From Erysipelotrichaceae bacterium OPF54 (GTDB lineage Bacteria > Bacillota_I > Bacilli_A > Erysipelotrichales > Erysipelotrichaceae), in NCBI GenBank assembly GCA_022834735.1, contig BQKD01000001.1, forward strand, positions 2,643,659 through 2,707,658: DNA of 64,000 bases, given 5' to 3'. Position 1 is the stretch's first letter. Each line of letters starts with the position of its first letter. This document shows positions 15,579-29,002 of this stretch, one piece after another. The position numbers and the translations under genes are program-made. The notes under the pieces are model-generated. The model was not told the origin of the DNA. It did not search any database and worked only from the letters and a program-made list of their open reading frames with translations.

Positions 15579-16088
15579 ATGGAAAAGAAAATTGCAGATC
15601 TGCTCAATACCCAGATCAATAAAGAAATGTATTCCGCCTATTTATATCTCGATATGGCAAGCTTCTATACCGAAAACGGCCTGGATGGCTTTGCCAACTG
15701 GTATGAGATCCAGGCCAAAGAGGAAATGGACCATGCTATGCTCATGTATCAGTTTCTGCACAACAACGATGAAAAAGTCATTCTCGATACCATCGCGAAG
15801 CCGGACAAGACCTTTGCTTCCCTGGCAGACCCGTTAGCTGCCGGCCTGGAACATGAGAAATATGTTACTTCTCTGATCAATACGATTTATGCCGCGGCAA
15901 ATGATGTCAATGACTTCCGTACCGTGCAGTTTCTTGACTGGTTTATCAAGGAACAGGGCGAGGAAGAAAAAAATGCAGCCGATCTGCTGACGAAAATGAA
16001 ACTTTTCGGTGATGATCCGCGTTCCCTGTATCTTCTCAATCAGGAACTCGCTGCCCGCGTATATAATGCCCCATCTCTGGTTTTATGA
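15579..16088 (+). CDS. ftnA: Non-heme ferritin
   Basis: A 169-residue four-helix iron-storage protein. The ferroxidase ligands are at the expected places: Glu16, Glu49 and His52 (EEMDH), Glu93 (EHEKY) and Gln126 with Glu129/130 (KEQGEEE). It should assemble into a 24-mer cage that oxidises and stores iron and protects from peroxide. The start is ATG 15579 with GAGGAGG upstream. It stands alone after folT, with its own -10 box and terminator. Confidence 0.92.
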   Translation: MEKKIADLLNTQINKEMYSAYLYLDMASFYTENGLDGFANWYEIQAKEEMDHAMLMYQFLHNNDEKVILDTIAKPDKTFASLADPLAAGLEHEKYVTSLINTIYAAANDVNDFRTVQFLDWFIKEQGEEEKNAADLLTKMKLFGDDPRSLYLLNQELAARVYNAPSLVL

Positions 16089-16096
16089 AACCATCA

Positions 16097-16136
16097 AAGG
16101 ACTGCTTGATGCCCAATTCGGTTACAAGCAGTCCTT
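16097..16136. terminator. Bidirectional terminator between ftnA and the esterase gene
   Basis: AAGGACTGCTTG (16097-16108) pairs perfectly with CAAGCAGTCCTT (16125-16136). It sits between two convergent genes and can serve both. Confidence 0.85.
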
Positions 16137-16143
16137 ATTTAAA

Positions 16144-17531
16144 TTATAAAGTATCAAAATAAAACGGAGAAACCGGGTCACCCTTTTCATCGAACAGGAA
16201 GACTTCCGGATAATTGGAAACCGCATACCCTTGTGAAACATCCTTTCCTACATGGATCGAATATTCGTCCAGGGCTTTCCAGCCAAGCGGCTGGTTCTTC
16301 ATGACAATGCGCTCATTAAACCGCAGTACATGATCACGATAACAAATCGGATCCACTCTTTTTACTTGTCCGGCAATCGTACGTCCGATACGGTTTCCCA
16401 GTCTTGACTTATCCGTTGGATGAATATTGAATTGTTCTCCCGTATCGATTCCTACAACTAACGAACATGCCTTTTCATTTTGACAAATTTTCCTTTGCGC
16501 CTGACGGATCATCGGCCAGCTATCATTTTTGTCATCATCATATTTCGGAAGCTGGACAATGTAAAACGGCACTTCATCATGAAGGTCAGATCTCCATAGC
16601 TGAACAAGTTTCTTTAACAGACGAGCATATGCAGAAGCCGATTTTGTATCTTCTTCACCTTGATACCAGACAATGCCATCAAACCCTCTGGAATTCACCT
16701 TGGAAAACATTGTATGATACAATCCGCCTGGCCTTCCATAATCTTTTTTTCCTTTTGGGCCTGGCCATGGAGTATGCCCGCATGCTTTTTTTATCTCAGA
16801 AAGTGATGCCTCAGGATGCCTGCTTTGATAAGCCGAGATGTTTTGCTGGTAACGATCCAGTATCTTTGCATATTCATTGCGCTTCTCGTCTTCCTGCATC
16901 TCGCTTTGGTCCCGGATATCATCCCAGTAATTTTCATAAAACACTTTATTTAGGATCTCGTCGCTTTGCAAGGTCGATTCATCCACCCAGCATGCTGCCG
17001 AAGTTCCTCCTTTATTACATTCGACCAAGCCAATCGGTACATCAAGCGTGTCCAATACTTCACCTATATAGTAACCAATTGCTGAAAAATCGATTAGGTT
17101 TTCTACACTACCCTTTTTCCAGGCTGCTGGTTCATATGCAGGATAGGATCTTCCCTCTATCACATACTCAATTTGCGGAACTGAATACAAGAAAACATTT
17201 TTCAATTCATGAACACCATGAATTTGTTGTTCGTTCCTGAGCTTGAATTCGATATTGCTTTGTCCTGCCAGGAGATATACTCTTCCGACATATATTTCAT
17301 CAAAATGAAGGTGTTCTTCATCGCAGTAGATATCCAGAGGAAACGGACCTCCTGTGCAAAGCAATTCAAGATCAATATTCCAGCCCTTTTCATCGATAAC
17401 TGTTTCATACTGCTTTTCTTGAAAAACAACTTGCACCGGTTTTCCTTGTGGTCCTAAGCCTGAAATATGATCTTTTTTCTGACTCAGGACCATGTTATTC
17501 GTTATATGCTCAGCCACCTTAAACTGCTTCA
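16144..17531 (-). CDS. SGNH-type carbohydrate esterase (sialate O-acetylesterase family)
   Basis: A 462-residue cytosolic esterase, as no signal peptide is present. LLAGQSN supplies the nucleophile Ser92. Other blocks are GLVECNKGGTSAACW, the VWYQGEEDT segment, and IHPTDKSRLGNR with the catalytic Asp/His pair. The family removes O-acetyl groups from sugars. It is the last gene of a PTS operon; ATG 17531 overlaps the IIA stop by 13 bp, with AGAGG upstream. The context suggests that an O-acetylated sugar is imported, phosphorylated and then deacetylated inside the cell. The exact sugar is unknown. Confidence 0.85.
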
Positions 17532-17842
17532 TTGTGTTCAAGCCTCTCATATAATTTCATCATTTGTTTTGCAAGAAGAATTACTGTATCAGCAGCCATA
17601 AAATGATCTTGTGCATGAATCAGCAATATGCTTTTTTCAACATCTTTTCCGTTGATTTCATCCTGCATGAGTCTGGTCTGGATCGCATGCCCTTCGTGAA
17701 GCTGGCTCTGCGCTTCTTTTAACAGTTTTTTCGCTTCCGGCATATCTTCTTCAGCTTTTCGAATGGCCTGGATTGCTGTTGATTTCGCATTTCCGCTTGA
17801 GAAGATCAAGTTCATAGCTAGCGATGCAATTTCTTCATTCAT
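17519..17842 (-). CDS. PTS lactose/cellobiose-type EIIA
   Basis: A 107-residue IIA protein that passes phosphate from HPr to the IIB protein. The phosphorylated residue is His76 in LLIHAQDHFM, and the HEGHAIQTRLMQDE helix is also typical of the Lac/Cel family. Its length is normal. It starts 4 bp inside the end of the IIC gene, so translation is probably coupled. Confidence 0.93.
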   Translation of the reverse strand: MNEEIASLAMNLIFSSGNAKSTAIQAIRKAEEDMPEAKKLLKEAQSQLHEGHAIQTRLMQDEINGKDVEKSILLIHAQDHFMAADTVILLAKQMMKLYERLEHNEAV

Positions 17843-19257
17843 ATTTTTCCTCCTAATACCTCTTTGACTTTTTCCTTTTCTTCTCTTTTCAATTCCTTTT
17901 CCGCTTCCTTTTCCATTCTCTGTTCTTCTTTTTTTGCATCGAGCCGATCTGCAATTTTAACAAATGGAATATAGACAGCTGTAGCAACAGCCAGATTGAT
18001 CAGCTGTGCAATACCACCTGTAATCGTTCCAGTAAATAAGATTCCGGAGATAATAGGAGGGACTGTCCATGGTACGTTATTGCATACGATCGGAATAAAT
18101 CCTATTTTCGTCATAAACACCGCTAAATAGAAACATAACGGCTGTACAATCACAAACGGGATCAGATAAACCGGATTCAATACGATCGGTAAACCAAAAG
18201 TAATGGGTTCCGATATATTAAATACTGCCGGCATGACCGCAACTTTCGATACTGATTTTGAATGTGTGCTTTTCGAAAAAAACAATAAGGCAAGCACTGG
18301 AGCAAGCGCAAATGTCCCTGCAGCGATCGTAGAAAAATTCATAAACATCGTAGAATATAAATTATGTGCCAGACCTGCCACGTTTTCATTGGCGGCGATA
18401 TCCCATGTCATACCAAAAATCGCGCCCCAAATTGAACTTGGATGAATACCTAACCACATAAACAATGACCATGTAAACTGTGAGAAGAATGCGAAAGCAC
18501 CCGTTTTGGAAATTGCTAATGCGGGCTCCTGGAGCATATTAAGCATTTCTTCCGGAATCGTTCGTCCTGTGAATTGCACACAAAGTACCGTGGCCAAAAT
18601 AAATACCGAAATAGTCAGCGTTCCTGGAATAAGCGATTCAAAACTTTTTGCGACAGCTGGCGGTACCGAGGCCGGCATCTTGATTTTGAACCCTTTATTT
18701 AGAAGCGTATTATAAATCCATACAGTTATCCCGGAAATCAGCAGTGCCGAAAATATACCGGAAATTCCTAAATAGCTGGAATTCGCTATTCCTTCCACTG
18801 CAACTTCATTCCCGTCAATCATTGTTGTAAAAGACCATGGAATACAGATAAAAAACGCTGCCAAAGCATAAAATACTGTAATAATCGGCTCTTTATTTTT
18901 CCGGTAGTAACGTTTGCTCAGTATATATGCGAAAGCAATACAGATCAATAATCCGTTGATGGAAATTGTTCCTTGTGTAAAGCGGGCGAAAATATCCTGA
19001 GCGGTCAGCAATCCGCCTGCAAAACCAGACTGAAGAAAAGCTTCCTGGCTTCCAGAAAACAATGCGCCTAAATGCAGGCCTTGTTCGCCAAAAATAATTC
19101 CGTTCGGATCGAGGAATACACTGGAAATCATCGTAGCAAAACCTGCAATCAGAGGTAATGCAGAAACCAGAACAAATGCATCCCGCAATGTAAGCAGAAA
19201 TTTATTTGATGATACTTTACCGATACAGGTGATCATTTTTTCTTTTAATGCCTTCAT
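17839..19257 (-). CDS. PTS lactose/cellobiose-type EIIC permease
   Basis: A 472-residue sugar channel of the Lac/Cel family with about ten helices. Typical segments include LRDAFVLVSALPLIAGF near the N-terminus, the WLGIHPSSIWGAIFG loop and the NISEPITFGLPIVLNP motif that contributes to substrate binding. The last ~45 residues are a Lys/Glu-rich helix (KKEEQRMEKEAEKELKREEK-like), an unusual cytosolic extension. It overlaps IIB by one base and IIA by four. Confidence 0.92.
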   Translation of the reverse strand: MKALKEKMITCIGKVSSNKFLLTLRDAFVLVSALPLIAGFATMISSVFLDPNGIIFGEQGLHLGALFSGSQEAFLQSGFAGGLLTAQDIFARFTQGTISINGLLICIAFAYILSKRYYRKNKEPIITVFYALAAFFICIPWSFTTMIDGNEVAVEGIANSSYLGISGIFSALLISGITVWIYNTLLNKGFKIKMPASVPPAVAKSFESLIPGTLTISVFILATVLCVQFTGRTIPEEMLNMLQEPALAISKTGAFAFFSQFTWSLFMWLGIHPSSIWGAIFGMTWDIAANENVAGLAHNLYSTMFMNFSTIAAGTFALAPVLALLFFSKSTHSKSVSKVAVMPAVFNISEPITFGLPIVLNPVYLIPFVIVQPLCFYLAVFMTKIGFIPIVCNNVPWTVPPIISGILFTGTITGGIAQLINLAVATAVYIPFVKIADRLDAKKEEQRMEKEAEKELKREEKEKVKEVLGGKI

Positions 19258-19559
19258 TAGATACCAAGTCCTTTCCGAACTTTATCGACCATGACTCCTC
19301 CATTCATCGATCCAAAATCTGTCATATCCATTACCATGACTTTTTTTTCTGGATATTCTTCTTCAACATCGCTTTTCACCCAGGCGATTTGCGGTGCAAG
19401 CAAAATCAAATCTGCTTCTTCAACAACATCGTCCAGCGATCCATAATCATAAGCTGCTACCTCGATATCATCATAGCCCTGATTTTTAAACTCATTTTTC
19501 ATATTCTGTGCTAAAAGACTGGTAGAAAATCCACCGCTGCAAAATAAATAAATATTCAT
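19257..19559 (-). CDS. PTS lactose/cellobiose-type EIIB
   Basis: A 100-residue IIB protein with the phosphocysteine Cys7 in YLFCSGGFSTS. It takes phosphate from IIA and passes it to the sugar in IIC. It is the first gene of the operon IIB-IIC-IIA-esterase. The upstream gap to the divergent regulator is 170 bp and contains two palindromes. A GGAGAAAACGT site precedes the ATG. Confidence 0.92.
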   Translation of the reverse strand: MNIYLFCSGGFSTSLLAQNMKNEFKNQGYDDIEVAAYDYGSLDDVVEEADLILLAPQIAWVKSDVEEEYPEKKVMVMDMTDFGSMNGGVMVDKVRKGLGI

Positions 19560-19624
19560 ACGTTTTCTCCTTTTTTCTTGTTGGCTTCATTATGCAGAAA
19601 GAATATTCGATCCTCCACCAAATA

Positions 19625-19668
19625 ATTTCCATTCTTCTGGAAATAAAAGCTTTCCATTCAGATGGAAA
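19625..19668. promoter_or_regulatory. Two tandem palindromic operator candidates
   Basis: ATTTCCA-TTCTTC-TGGAAAT (19625-19644) and TTTCCA-TTCAGA-TGGAAA (19651-19668) are near-identical palindromes with centres 25 bp apart. They lie between the PTS operon and its PRD-type regulator. The PTS side has an extended -10 (TGCATAAT) but no good -35, as expected for an activator-dependent promoter. Confidence 0.65.
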
Positions 19669-19699
19669 ATATAAAATTCTGTTTTTTGGATGAATTTAT

Positions 19700-19705
19700 T
19701 ATAAT
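19700..19705 (+). promoter_or_regulatory. -10 box of the PRD regulator gene
   Basis: A perfect TATAAT lies 24 bases before the start at 19730. The region one spacer upstream is AT-rich without a clear -35. Confidence 0.45.
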
Positions 19706-19729
19706 AGGTGCAAAAGAGGAAATCGGAAT

Positions 19730-21586
19730 ATGTCATCGAATCAAGTCAATCGGTTAATCAGCCTGCTCCAAAGCGAAGGCGTGCTGACTATTAAAACCGC
19801 CAGCATTAAATTAAAAGTATCAGAGCGTTCCATCCGGAATTACATACGGGAGGCAAACGCACAAACTCCCGTCATTCAAAAGGATCGCTCTAAAATTTGG
19901 GTATCGTCAGATCAGTCAATAAAGTCGATCAATCAAAAAATCCCCCAAAACTACAAAGAACGGAGCCGCTATATGATCAAAAAGCGAATTATTGAAAATG
20001 AGATTGTAGACCTGTTTGAACTGAGCGATTTATTATATGTAAGCTATTCGACCCTCAAAAATGACATTGCAAAGATGAATCAGGAATACCAGCAGTTTCA
20101 GATCCATTTTCGTCTAAAAAATGACCAATTATATCTCGATGGATCCGAAAAAAAAATACGAAAGCTGATTTCTCATGTGCTCGCTGATGAAACGGCATCT
20201 CATACGATTAACCTGGAAACATTGATCAATAATTACGAACCCAAAATTGTCCAGATCGTTACTCAGGCAGTCGATAACATGATCGATCATCCTTCCATTT
20301 TAAAAAACGATCTGGCACGAATGAATCTGATTCTTCATCTAGTTATTATTTCTCAGCGTTCTCAGGTAAAAGAATTTTCTCCTTCTTCGATCGAGAAAAA
20401 AATCAGCATGGATAATCCGCGATTTGTCTCGCTTATCCATTATTTACAAAATTCTTTTTCTATTCGGTATGGCGAAGAAGATCTTGAACAGATTTATACC
20501 TTGCTTATTGGCAATATCAATTATGATCATTCCCGCTATTTGATCCCTCAAAGAATTATAGAGTTTTCTAATTCTTTGATCGAACTATTGGAATCCCGTT
20601 ATCATGTTGAATTAAATCGTGAAATGAATAAAGAAATGTTCTTGCGTCATATATATAATTTGCTGATCAGAGCGAAATCAAGAAGCTTTATCAAAAACCC
20701 AATGAAAGATAGTATACGCGCAGCTTCGCCGACCATTTATGAAATGGCTATCGTAGCATCTATAGAGTTTGAACATTATTTCCATTTTGCTCTTATTGAA
20801 GATGAAATTGCTTTTCTTGCGATCCATATCTCAAACTGGATCAATCAAGCCAATGAATTATCGAATAAGCTGAATGCGATTATGCTGTGTCCTGAATATA
20901 TCAATATTCAGGACACGATCATGCAATCTATAACAGCACGATATTCGGATGATCTTATAATTACCAAAGTGGTTAGCTCGGAAGAAGAAATCGATCATTT
21001 CGATTATGATCTGCTTATTTCCACTATCCCTATAGTAAACGCGCCAGCTATCCCTTCTGTTCTGGTTTCACCTATAATGACAGAAACGAATTTAGTAAAA
21101 CTTCGATATAAAATCGAAGAAATTAAGCGTCGAAAAACGAGCGAACTTATTAGAAGTCATTTTTTCGAATATTTCAATGAATCTTTATTTTTTCAAACAG
21201 GTCTAAAAACGAAAGATAGCGTTCTTTCCTTTCTATGTGATCAGCTGGTCAAGCACGAGTTTGTGAACGATAGTTTTGAAAAGAGTGTACGCGAACGGGA
21301 AGATGTATGCTCCACTGCCTTTTCCCTATTTGCTATTCCTCATCCGCTTCTTTCCTCAGCTACGCAGACAAAAATCGCAGTATTTATTAATCCGGACGGC
21401 ATTGACTGGAACGGCTCAGTAGTCCAAGTAGTTCTCTTGCTCGCTATTAATGAAGTAGATAAACGGATTTTTATGAACGTGTATGAGCCTCTCATTGGTC
21501 TTTTATCCGACGATGAACTTACAATGACCCTGGCACGATCAAACTCTTTTCAATCTTTTACAAACCTGCTTCTTGAAAAAATGTAG
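19730..21586 (+). CDS. PRD-domain transcriptional activator of the PTS operon (LicR/MtlR type)
   Basis: A 618-residue regulator. The domains in order are an N-terminal DeoR/Mga-like helix-turn-helix (about 1-50), a second HTH (~70-110), PRD1 (~175-285, with conserved His in NYDHSRY), PRD2 (~295-400, with FLAIHIS), an EIIB-like segment (~405-480) and a C-terminal EIIA(Fru/Mtl)-like domain with the phospho-His in AIPHPL (~545). PTS proteins phosphorylate such domains and thereby report sugar supply. It is divergent from the IIB gene and probably binds the two palindromes in the gap. Confidence 0.9.
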   Translation: MSSNQVNRLISLLQSEGVLTIKTASIKLKVSERSIRNYIREANAQTPVIQKDRSKIWVSSDQSIKSINQKIPQNYKERSRYMIKKRIIENEIVDLFELSDLLYVSYSTLKNDIAKMNQEYQQFQIHFRLKNDQLYLDGSEKKIRKLISHVLADETASHTINLETLINNYEPKIVQIVTQAVDNMIDHPSILKNDLARMNLILHLVIISQRSQVKEFSPSSIEKKISMDNPRFVSLIHYLQNSFSIRYGEEDLEQIYTLLIGNINYDHSRYLIPQRIIEFSNSLIELLESRYHVELNREMNKEMFLRHIYNLLIRAKSRSFIKNPMKDSIRAASPTIYEMAIVASIEFEHYFHFALIEDEIAFLAIHISNWINQANELSNKLNAIMLCPEYINIQDTIMQSITARYSDDLIITKVVSSEEEIDHFDYDLLISTIPIVNAPAIPSVLVSPIMTETNLVKLRYKIEEIKRRKTSELIRSHFFEYFNESLFFQTGLKTKDSVLSFLCDQLVKHEFVNDSFEKSVREREDVCSTAFSLFAIPHPLLSSATQTKIAVFINPDGIDWNGSVVQVVLLLAINEVDKRIFMNVYEPLIGLLSDDELTMTLARSNSFQSFTNLLLEKM

Positions 21587-21596
21587 GAAACAATCG

Positions 21597-21639
21597 AAAA
21601 ATCGGAGCTAAGCTCTCAATCGAGCTTGCTCCGATTTTT
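21597..21639. terminator. Terminator between the PRD regulator and folC
   Basis: AAAATCGGAGC and GCTCCGATTTT form a long stem, extended by AAGCTC/GAGCTT, and end in TTTTT on the plus strand. It can serve both convergent genes. Confidence 0.88.
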
Positions 21640-21689
21640 AATGGAATAATTCATAACACTTGATGGATCCATCAAATGTTAAGCGAGCA

Positions 21690-22844
21690 TTATTTATGAT
21701 TTCTGCTCTTTTCTACCCATTTCAGGACATCTCCTATAAAGTAGAGCGAACCGCACACAAGAGAATCCCCCTGCGTATGATCGAGCTCATATTTCATTTC
21801 CTCAAAAGTGATGCATGGCAATCCGAACCGTTGAGCCATTCCTTCGATATCACATACGCGGTAACTGTCAAAATGAACAAGAACAAGGTCGGAGTCGAAT
21901 TCGAAAAGGATCCTGATCATACGATCGACTTCCTTTTCCTTTAATGCAGAAAAATAGATCGTTCCGTGAAAGCCTTTCAGAGAACGGATCAGGGCCTGTA
22001 TTCCAGGAACATTGTGGGCGCCATCCACGATCAGCAGCGGATCTTCACGCACGACCATGAACCGGCCTTCCCACACAAAAGAGTTGATCACTTCCTGCAC
22101 GACAGCAGGCTTGAGCAGATGGAGCATTTCCAGAGCACTGAGTGCCAGCGTCAGATTTTCTCTTTGATAGGCCGGAAGCTTTGATAAATCATAGCGGCTC
22201 AGATCATAATCGGCTACGACCAGGGAAGTGTGTTTTTGCAAAGCCTGCTCCTCCATGACCGAAAAGCATGTCGTATCGTAGGCAATGGCAGGGACATCCG
22301 GTTTAAAAATACCTGATTTTTCGATTGCGATATCATGAAGTGTTTCTCCAAGATATTCCATATGATCCTTCCCGATATTCGTGATCAAAGTGGCTTTATA
22401 GTTCAGTGCAGTCGTCGCATCCAGTCGTCCTCCCATGCCGACTTCGATGATCCCCCAGTCAATTCGCTCTGCGATAAAATAGGCGACAGCCATGAACAGA
22501 TCCATTTCGAACATCGTGAATTCTTTCTCTTTGAACAGCTGCTCGTATTTATCAAAAATCATTTCCCATCGTTCAAAAGATATGTTTTCGCTATTTACCC
22601 GTATTCTTTCGGTATGAGAAATAAGGTGAGGACTTGTAAAAACTCCGACTTTATATCCTTCTTTTTCAAGAATAAAATTGAGCCATTGGCACGTGCTTCC
22701 CTTTCCGTTCGTACCGCCGACCTGAATAAGGTTCAGTGCGGTATACTCTGGCAGATATTCATCCAGCCAGCCCCGAAACAAGCTTAACGGGTGATTTCTC
22801 CCGCGTATACTTTCCATCCATATAATTTTGTCTTGAACTGTCAT
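21690..22844 (-). CDS. folC: Folylpolyglutamate / dihydrofolate synthase
   Basis: A 384-residue Mur-ligase-type enzyme. It couples glutamate to folates, and to dihydropteroate in bifunctional members, using ATP. The P-loop is QVGGTNGKGST (~41-51). It is followed by VGVFTSPHLISHTERIRVN, the ITNIGKDHMEYLGETLHDIAIEKSGIFK block and the C-terminal VDGAHN motif. The length is a little short but complete. It is divergent from ung. Together with the riboswitch-controlled folT it suggests reliance on imported folate. Confidence 0.93.
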   Translation of the reverse strand: MTVQDKIIWMESIRGRNHPLSLFRGWLDEYLPEYTALNLIQVGGTNGKGSTCQWLNFILEKEGYKVGVFTSPHLISHTERIRVNSENISFERWEMIFDKYEQLFKEKEFTMFEMDLFMAVAYFIAERIDWGIIEVGMGGRLDATTALNYKATLITNIGKDHMEYLGETLHDIAIEKSGIFKPDVPAIAYDTTCFSVMEEQALQKHTSLVVADYDLSRYDLSKLPAYQRENLTLALSALEMLHLLKPAVVQEVINSFVWEGRFMVVREDPLLIVDGAHNVPGIQALIRSLKGFHGTIYFSALKEKEVDRMIRILFEFDSDLVLVHFDSYRVCDIEGMAQRFGLPCITFEEMKYELDHTQGDSLVCGSLYFIGDVLKWVEKSRNHK

Positions 22845-22897
22845 AGCTACATTTTATAAAATTAAAGAAAAAATGCCAAAAGAAATGAGGAAGAAAA

Positions 22898-23566
22898 GTG
22901 ATTGGTAACGATTGGAATACGATCCTGATACAGGAATGTCAGAAACCTTATATGAAAGAATTAAAAAAAATATTGAGCGAAGAATACAAGACGCAGACGA
23001 TCTATCCTCCAAAAGCGCAGATCTTTTCCGCTCTGGAACTTACGCCGCCGCAAAACGTCAAGGTCGTGATCCTTGGACAGGATCCGTATCACGGATACGG
23101 ACAGGCTCACGGGCTCGCCTTTTCTGTCAATCCGGATATCAAGATCCCCCCATCATTGCGAAATATCTACAAAGAGCTTGAACTTGAATACCATGTGCCC
23201 GTTCATCGTACCGGAGATCTGCGGGACTGGGCAAAACAAGGCGTCCTTCTTTTGAATCCCATTCTTACAGTTCGGGAACATCAGCCCTTGTCCCATCAGA
23301 AGATCGGATGGCAGCTATTTACGAATGAGATCCTGAAAGCGCTGAATCAAATGGATCAGCCCATGGTCTTTATATTGTGGGGATCAAAAGCCAGGGAAGC
23401 CAAAAAAATTCTTACAAATCCCGCTCACTTGATCATAGAATCGGCCCATCCGTCCCCTTTATCGGCTTCGCGGGGATTCTTTGGCAGCAATTGTTTTAAA
23501 AGAGCGAATGAATATCTTGCCGCCCATCATGAAAAACCGATCAACTGGATCGAGACAAACGAATAA
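22898..23566 (+). CDS. ung: Uracil-DNA glycosylase
   Basis: A 222-residue family 1 enzyme that removes uracil from DNA. It has the water-activating motif GQDPYHG (Asp62), the ISLLNP-like VLLLNPILTVRE, and the HPSPLSASRGFFG Leu-loop with the catalytic His. GTG 22898 is the start, with GAGGAAG upstream. No ATG closer to the conserved core exists. It is complete and of usual length. Confidence 0.96.
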   Translation: MIGNDWNTILIQECQKPYMKELKKILSEEYKTQTIYPPKAQIFSALELTPPQNVKVVILGQDPYHGYGQAHGLAFSVNPDIKIPPSLRNIYKELELEYHVPVHRTGDLRDWAKQGVLLLNPILTVREHQPLSHQKIGWQLFTNEILKALNQMDQPMVFILWGSKAREAKKILTNPAHLIIESAHPSPLSASRGFFGSNCFKRANEYLAAHHEKPINWIETNE

Positions 23567-23587
23567 GTTTTGAGCTGCATGGCTTAT

Positions 23588-23615
23588 AAGGATCTTTGTG
23601 GAAAAGATCCTTTTT
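23588..23615 (+). terminator. Terminator of ung
   Basis: AGGATCTTT and AAAAGATCCT form a stem followed by TTTTTATT, shortly after the ung stop. Confidence 0.8.
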
Positions 23616-23623
23616 ATTAGAAA

Positions 23624-23650
23624 CAAAAAAGTCCTGTTCTCATACAGGAC
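23624..23650 (-). terminator. Terminator of rRNA operon 1
   Basis: GTCCTGT (23631-23637) pairs with ACAGGAC (23644-23650). On the minus strand it is followed by TTTTTTGTTT, just after the 5S gene. The same stem with a different loop follows rRNA operon 2. Confidence 0.85.
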
Positions 23651-23658
23651 AAAAAAAA

Positions 23659-23772
23659 GACCCGGCAGCGAGCTATTTTCGCAGGCGCAAGGCCAACTAT
23701 CGTCGCCGCTGGGGTGCTTAACTTCTGTGTTCGGGATGGGTACAGGTGTTTCCACCCCGCCATCGCCACCGG
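23659..23772 (-). rRNA. rrf: 5S ribosomal RNA, operon 1
   Basis: About 114 bases with the terminal helix CCGGTGGCGA/TCGCTGCCGG, the conserved loop CCATCCCGAACACAGAAGTTAAGC and the helix III arms GGGGTG/CACCCC. It is the last gene of a 16S-23S-5S operon on the minus strand; ends are set by helix I. Confidence 0.95.
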
Positions 23773-23864
23773 ATCTTCTTCACGCTTTCCATCGATCTTT
23801 CAAAATCACCATACACTCTCTTCCACAATCGGTCTTGGCAAGTCGCGGACGTCTTCATCTCTTC

Positions 23865-26773
<2,909 letters not shown>

Positions 26774-27029
26774 GTTGGTTCTCTAGTTTCTTTCAATGTG
26801 CTTTCTACAAGATTTTTCTTCTTTTGATGAAAACTGTTATTTCTTTAACTGTTTCTCAGTGTTATCTTCCACAACTTGCTTTCAAGACCTCTTCTCTTCT
26901 TATCTATTGTGTCTTTTCTTCAAATTTGTGTATGATGATTTTCAAAGATCGATTTCTGCTCTCAGGACAATCCCTGAAAACCTGACAGAACTCCTTCTCA
27001 CGTCTTTACACCTTCTTCGCTTTCTCCTT
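26774..27029 (-). other. 16S-23S spacer without tRNA genes
   Basis: The 256-base spacer contains no cloverleaf; many Bacillota carry tRNA-Ile and tRNA-Ala here. The second operon has the same spacer. An Ile-Ala tRNA pair is found instead at 46.6-47.1 kb. Confidence 0.8.
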
Positions 27030-28556
<1,527 letters not shown>

Positions 28557-28814
28557 TTGATATTGACTCTTTTTTTGTTTCTGTTATCTCTTTTTTTCTT
28601 TTCAGGTGTTTCTCAAGAAATCGACGTGTAATTTTAGTTCTCTCGTACTTGTACGTTTTTTTCTTCTAAAACTATTCGTTTCTGTCAGGTTTTCAAAGAT
28701 CGTCCCTTGCTGCCGTTTCCGACAGCTCGTTTATACTAACTCGTCGCGAAGGATTCGTCAAGCCGGAATCCCGATTTTTTTTCGAGCGGCTTTCCGCTGT
28801 CCTTCAGCTTGTTT

Positions 28815-28931
28815 AATATACCATGCTCCGATTTATCTGTCAACTATTTTTTATAATATTTTTCAATATTTTTAGATGACAGTTTGCCAGAAAGCTTTGT
28901 CATGATATCCCTTTCCCCTCCTCTTTGTCAA
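28815..28931 (-). promoter_or_regulatory. Tandem promoters of rRNA operon 1
   Basis: P2 is TTGACA (28838-28843), 17 bases, TATATT (28815-28820). P1 is TTGACA (28926-28931), 18 bases, TATCAT (28902-28907). P1 lies only about 70 bp after the trpA stop, with no hairpin terminator visible between. The stretch 28557-28814 is the 16S leader and holds no gene. Confidence 0.85.
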
Positions 28932-29002
28932 TACTTTTTTTATTTTTTTCATTCTATTTGCGTTCCATCCGATTCTTGCGACACCTTTTTCATATAAAGT
29001 GA

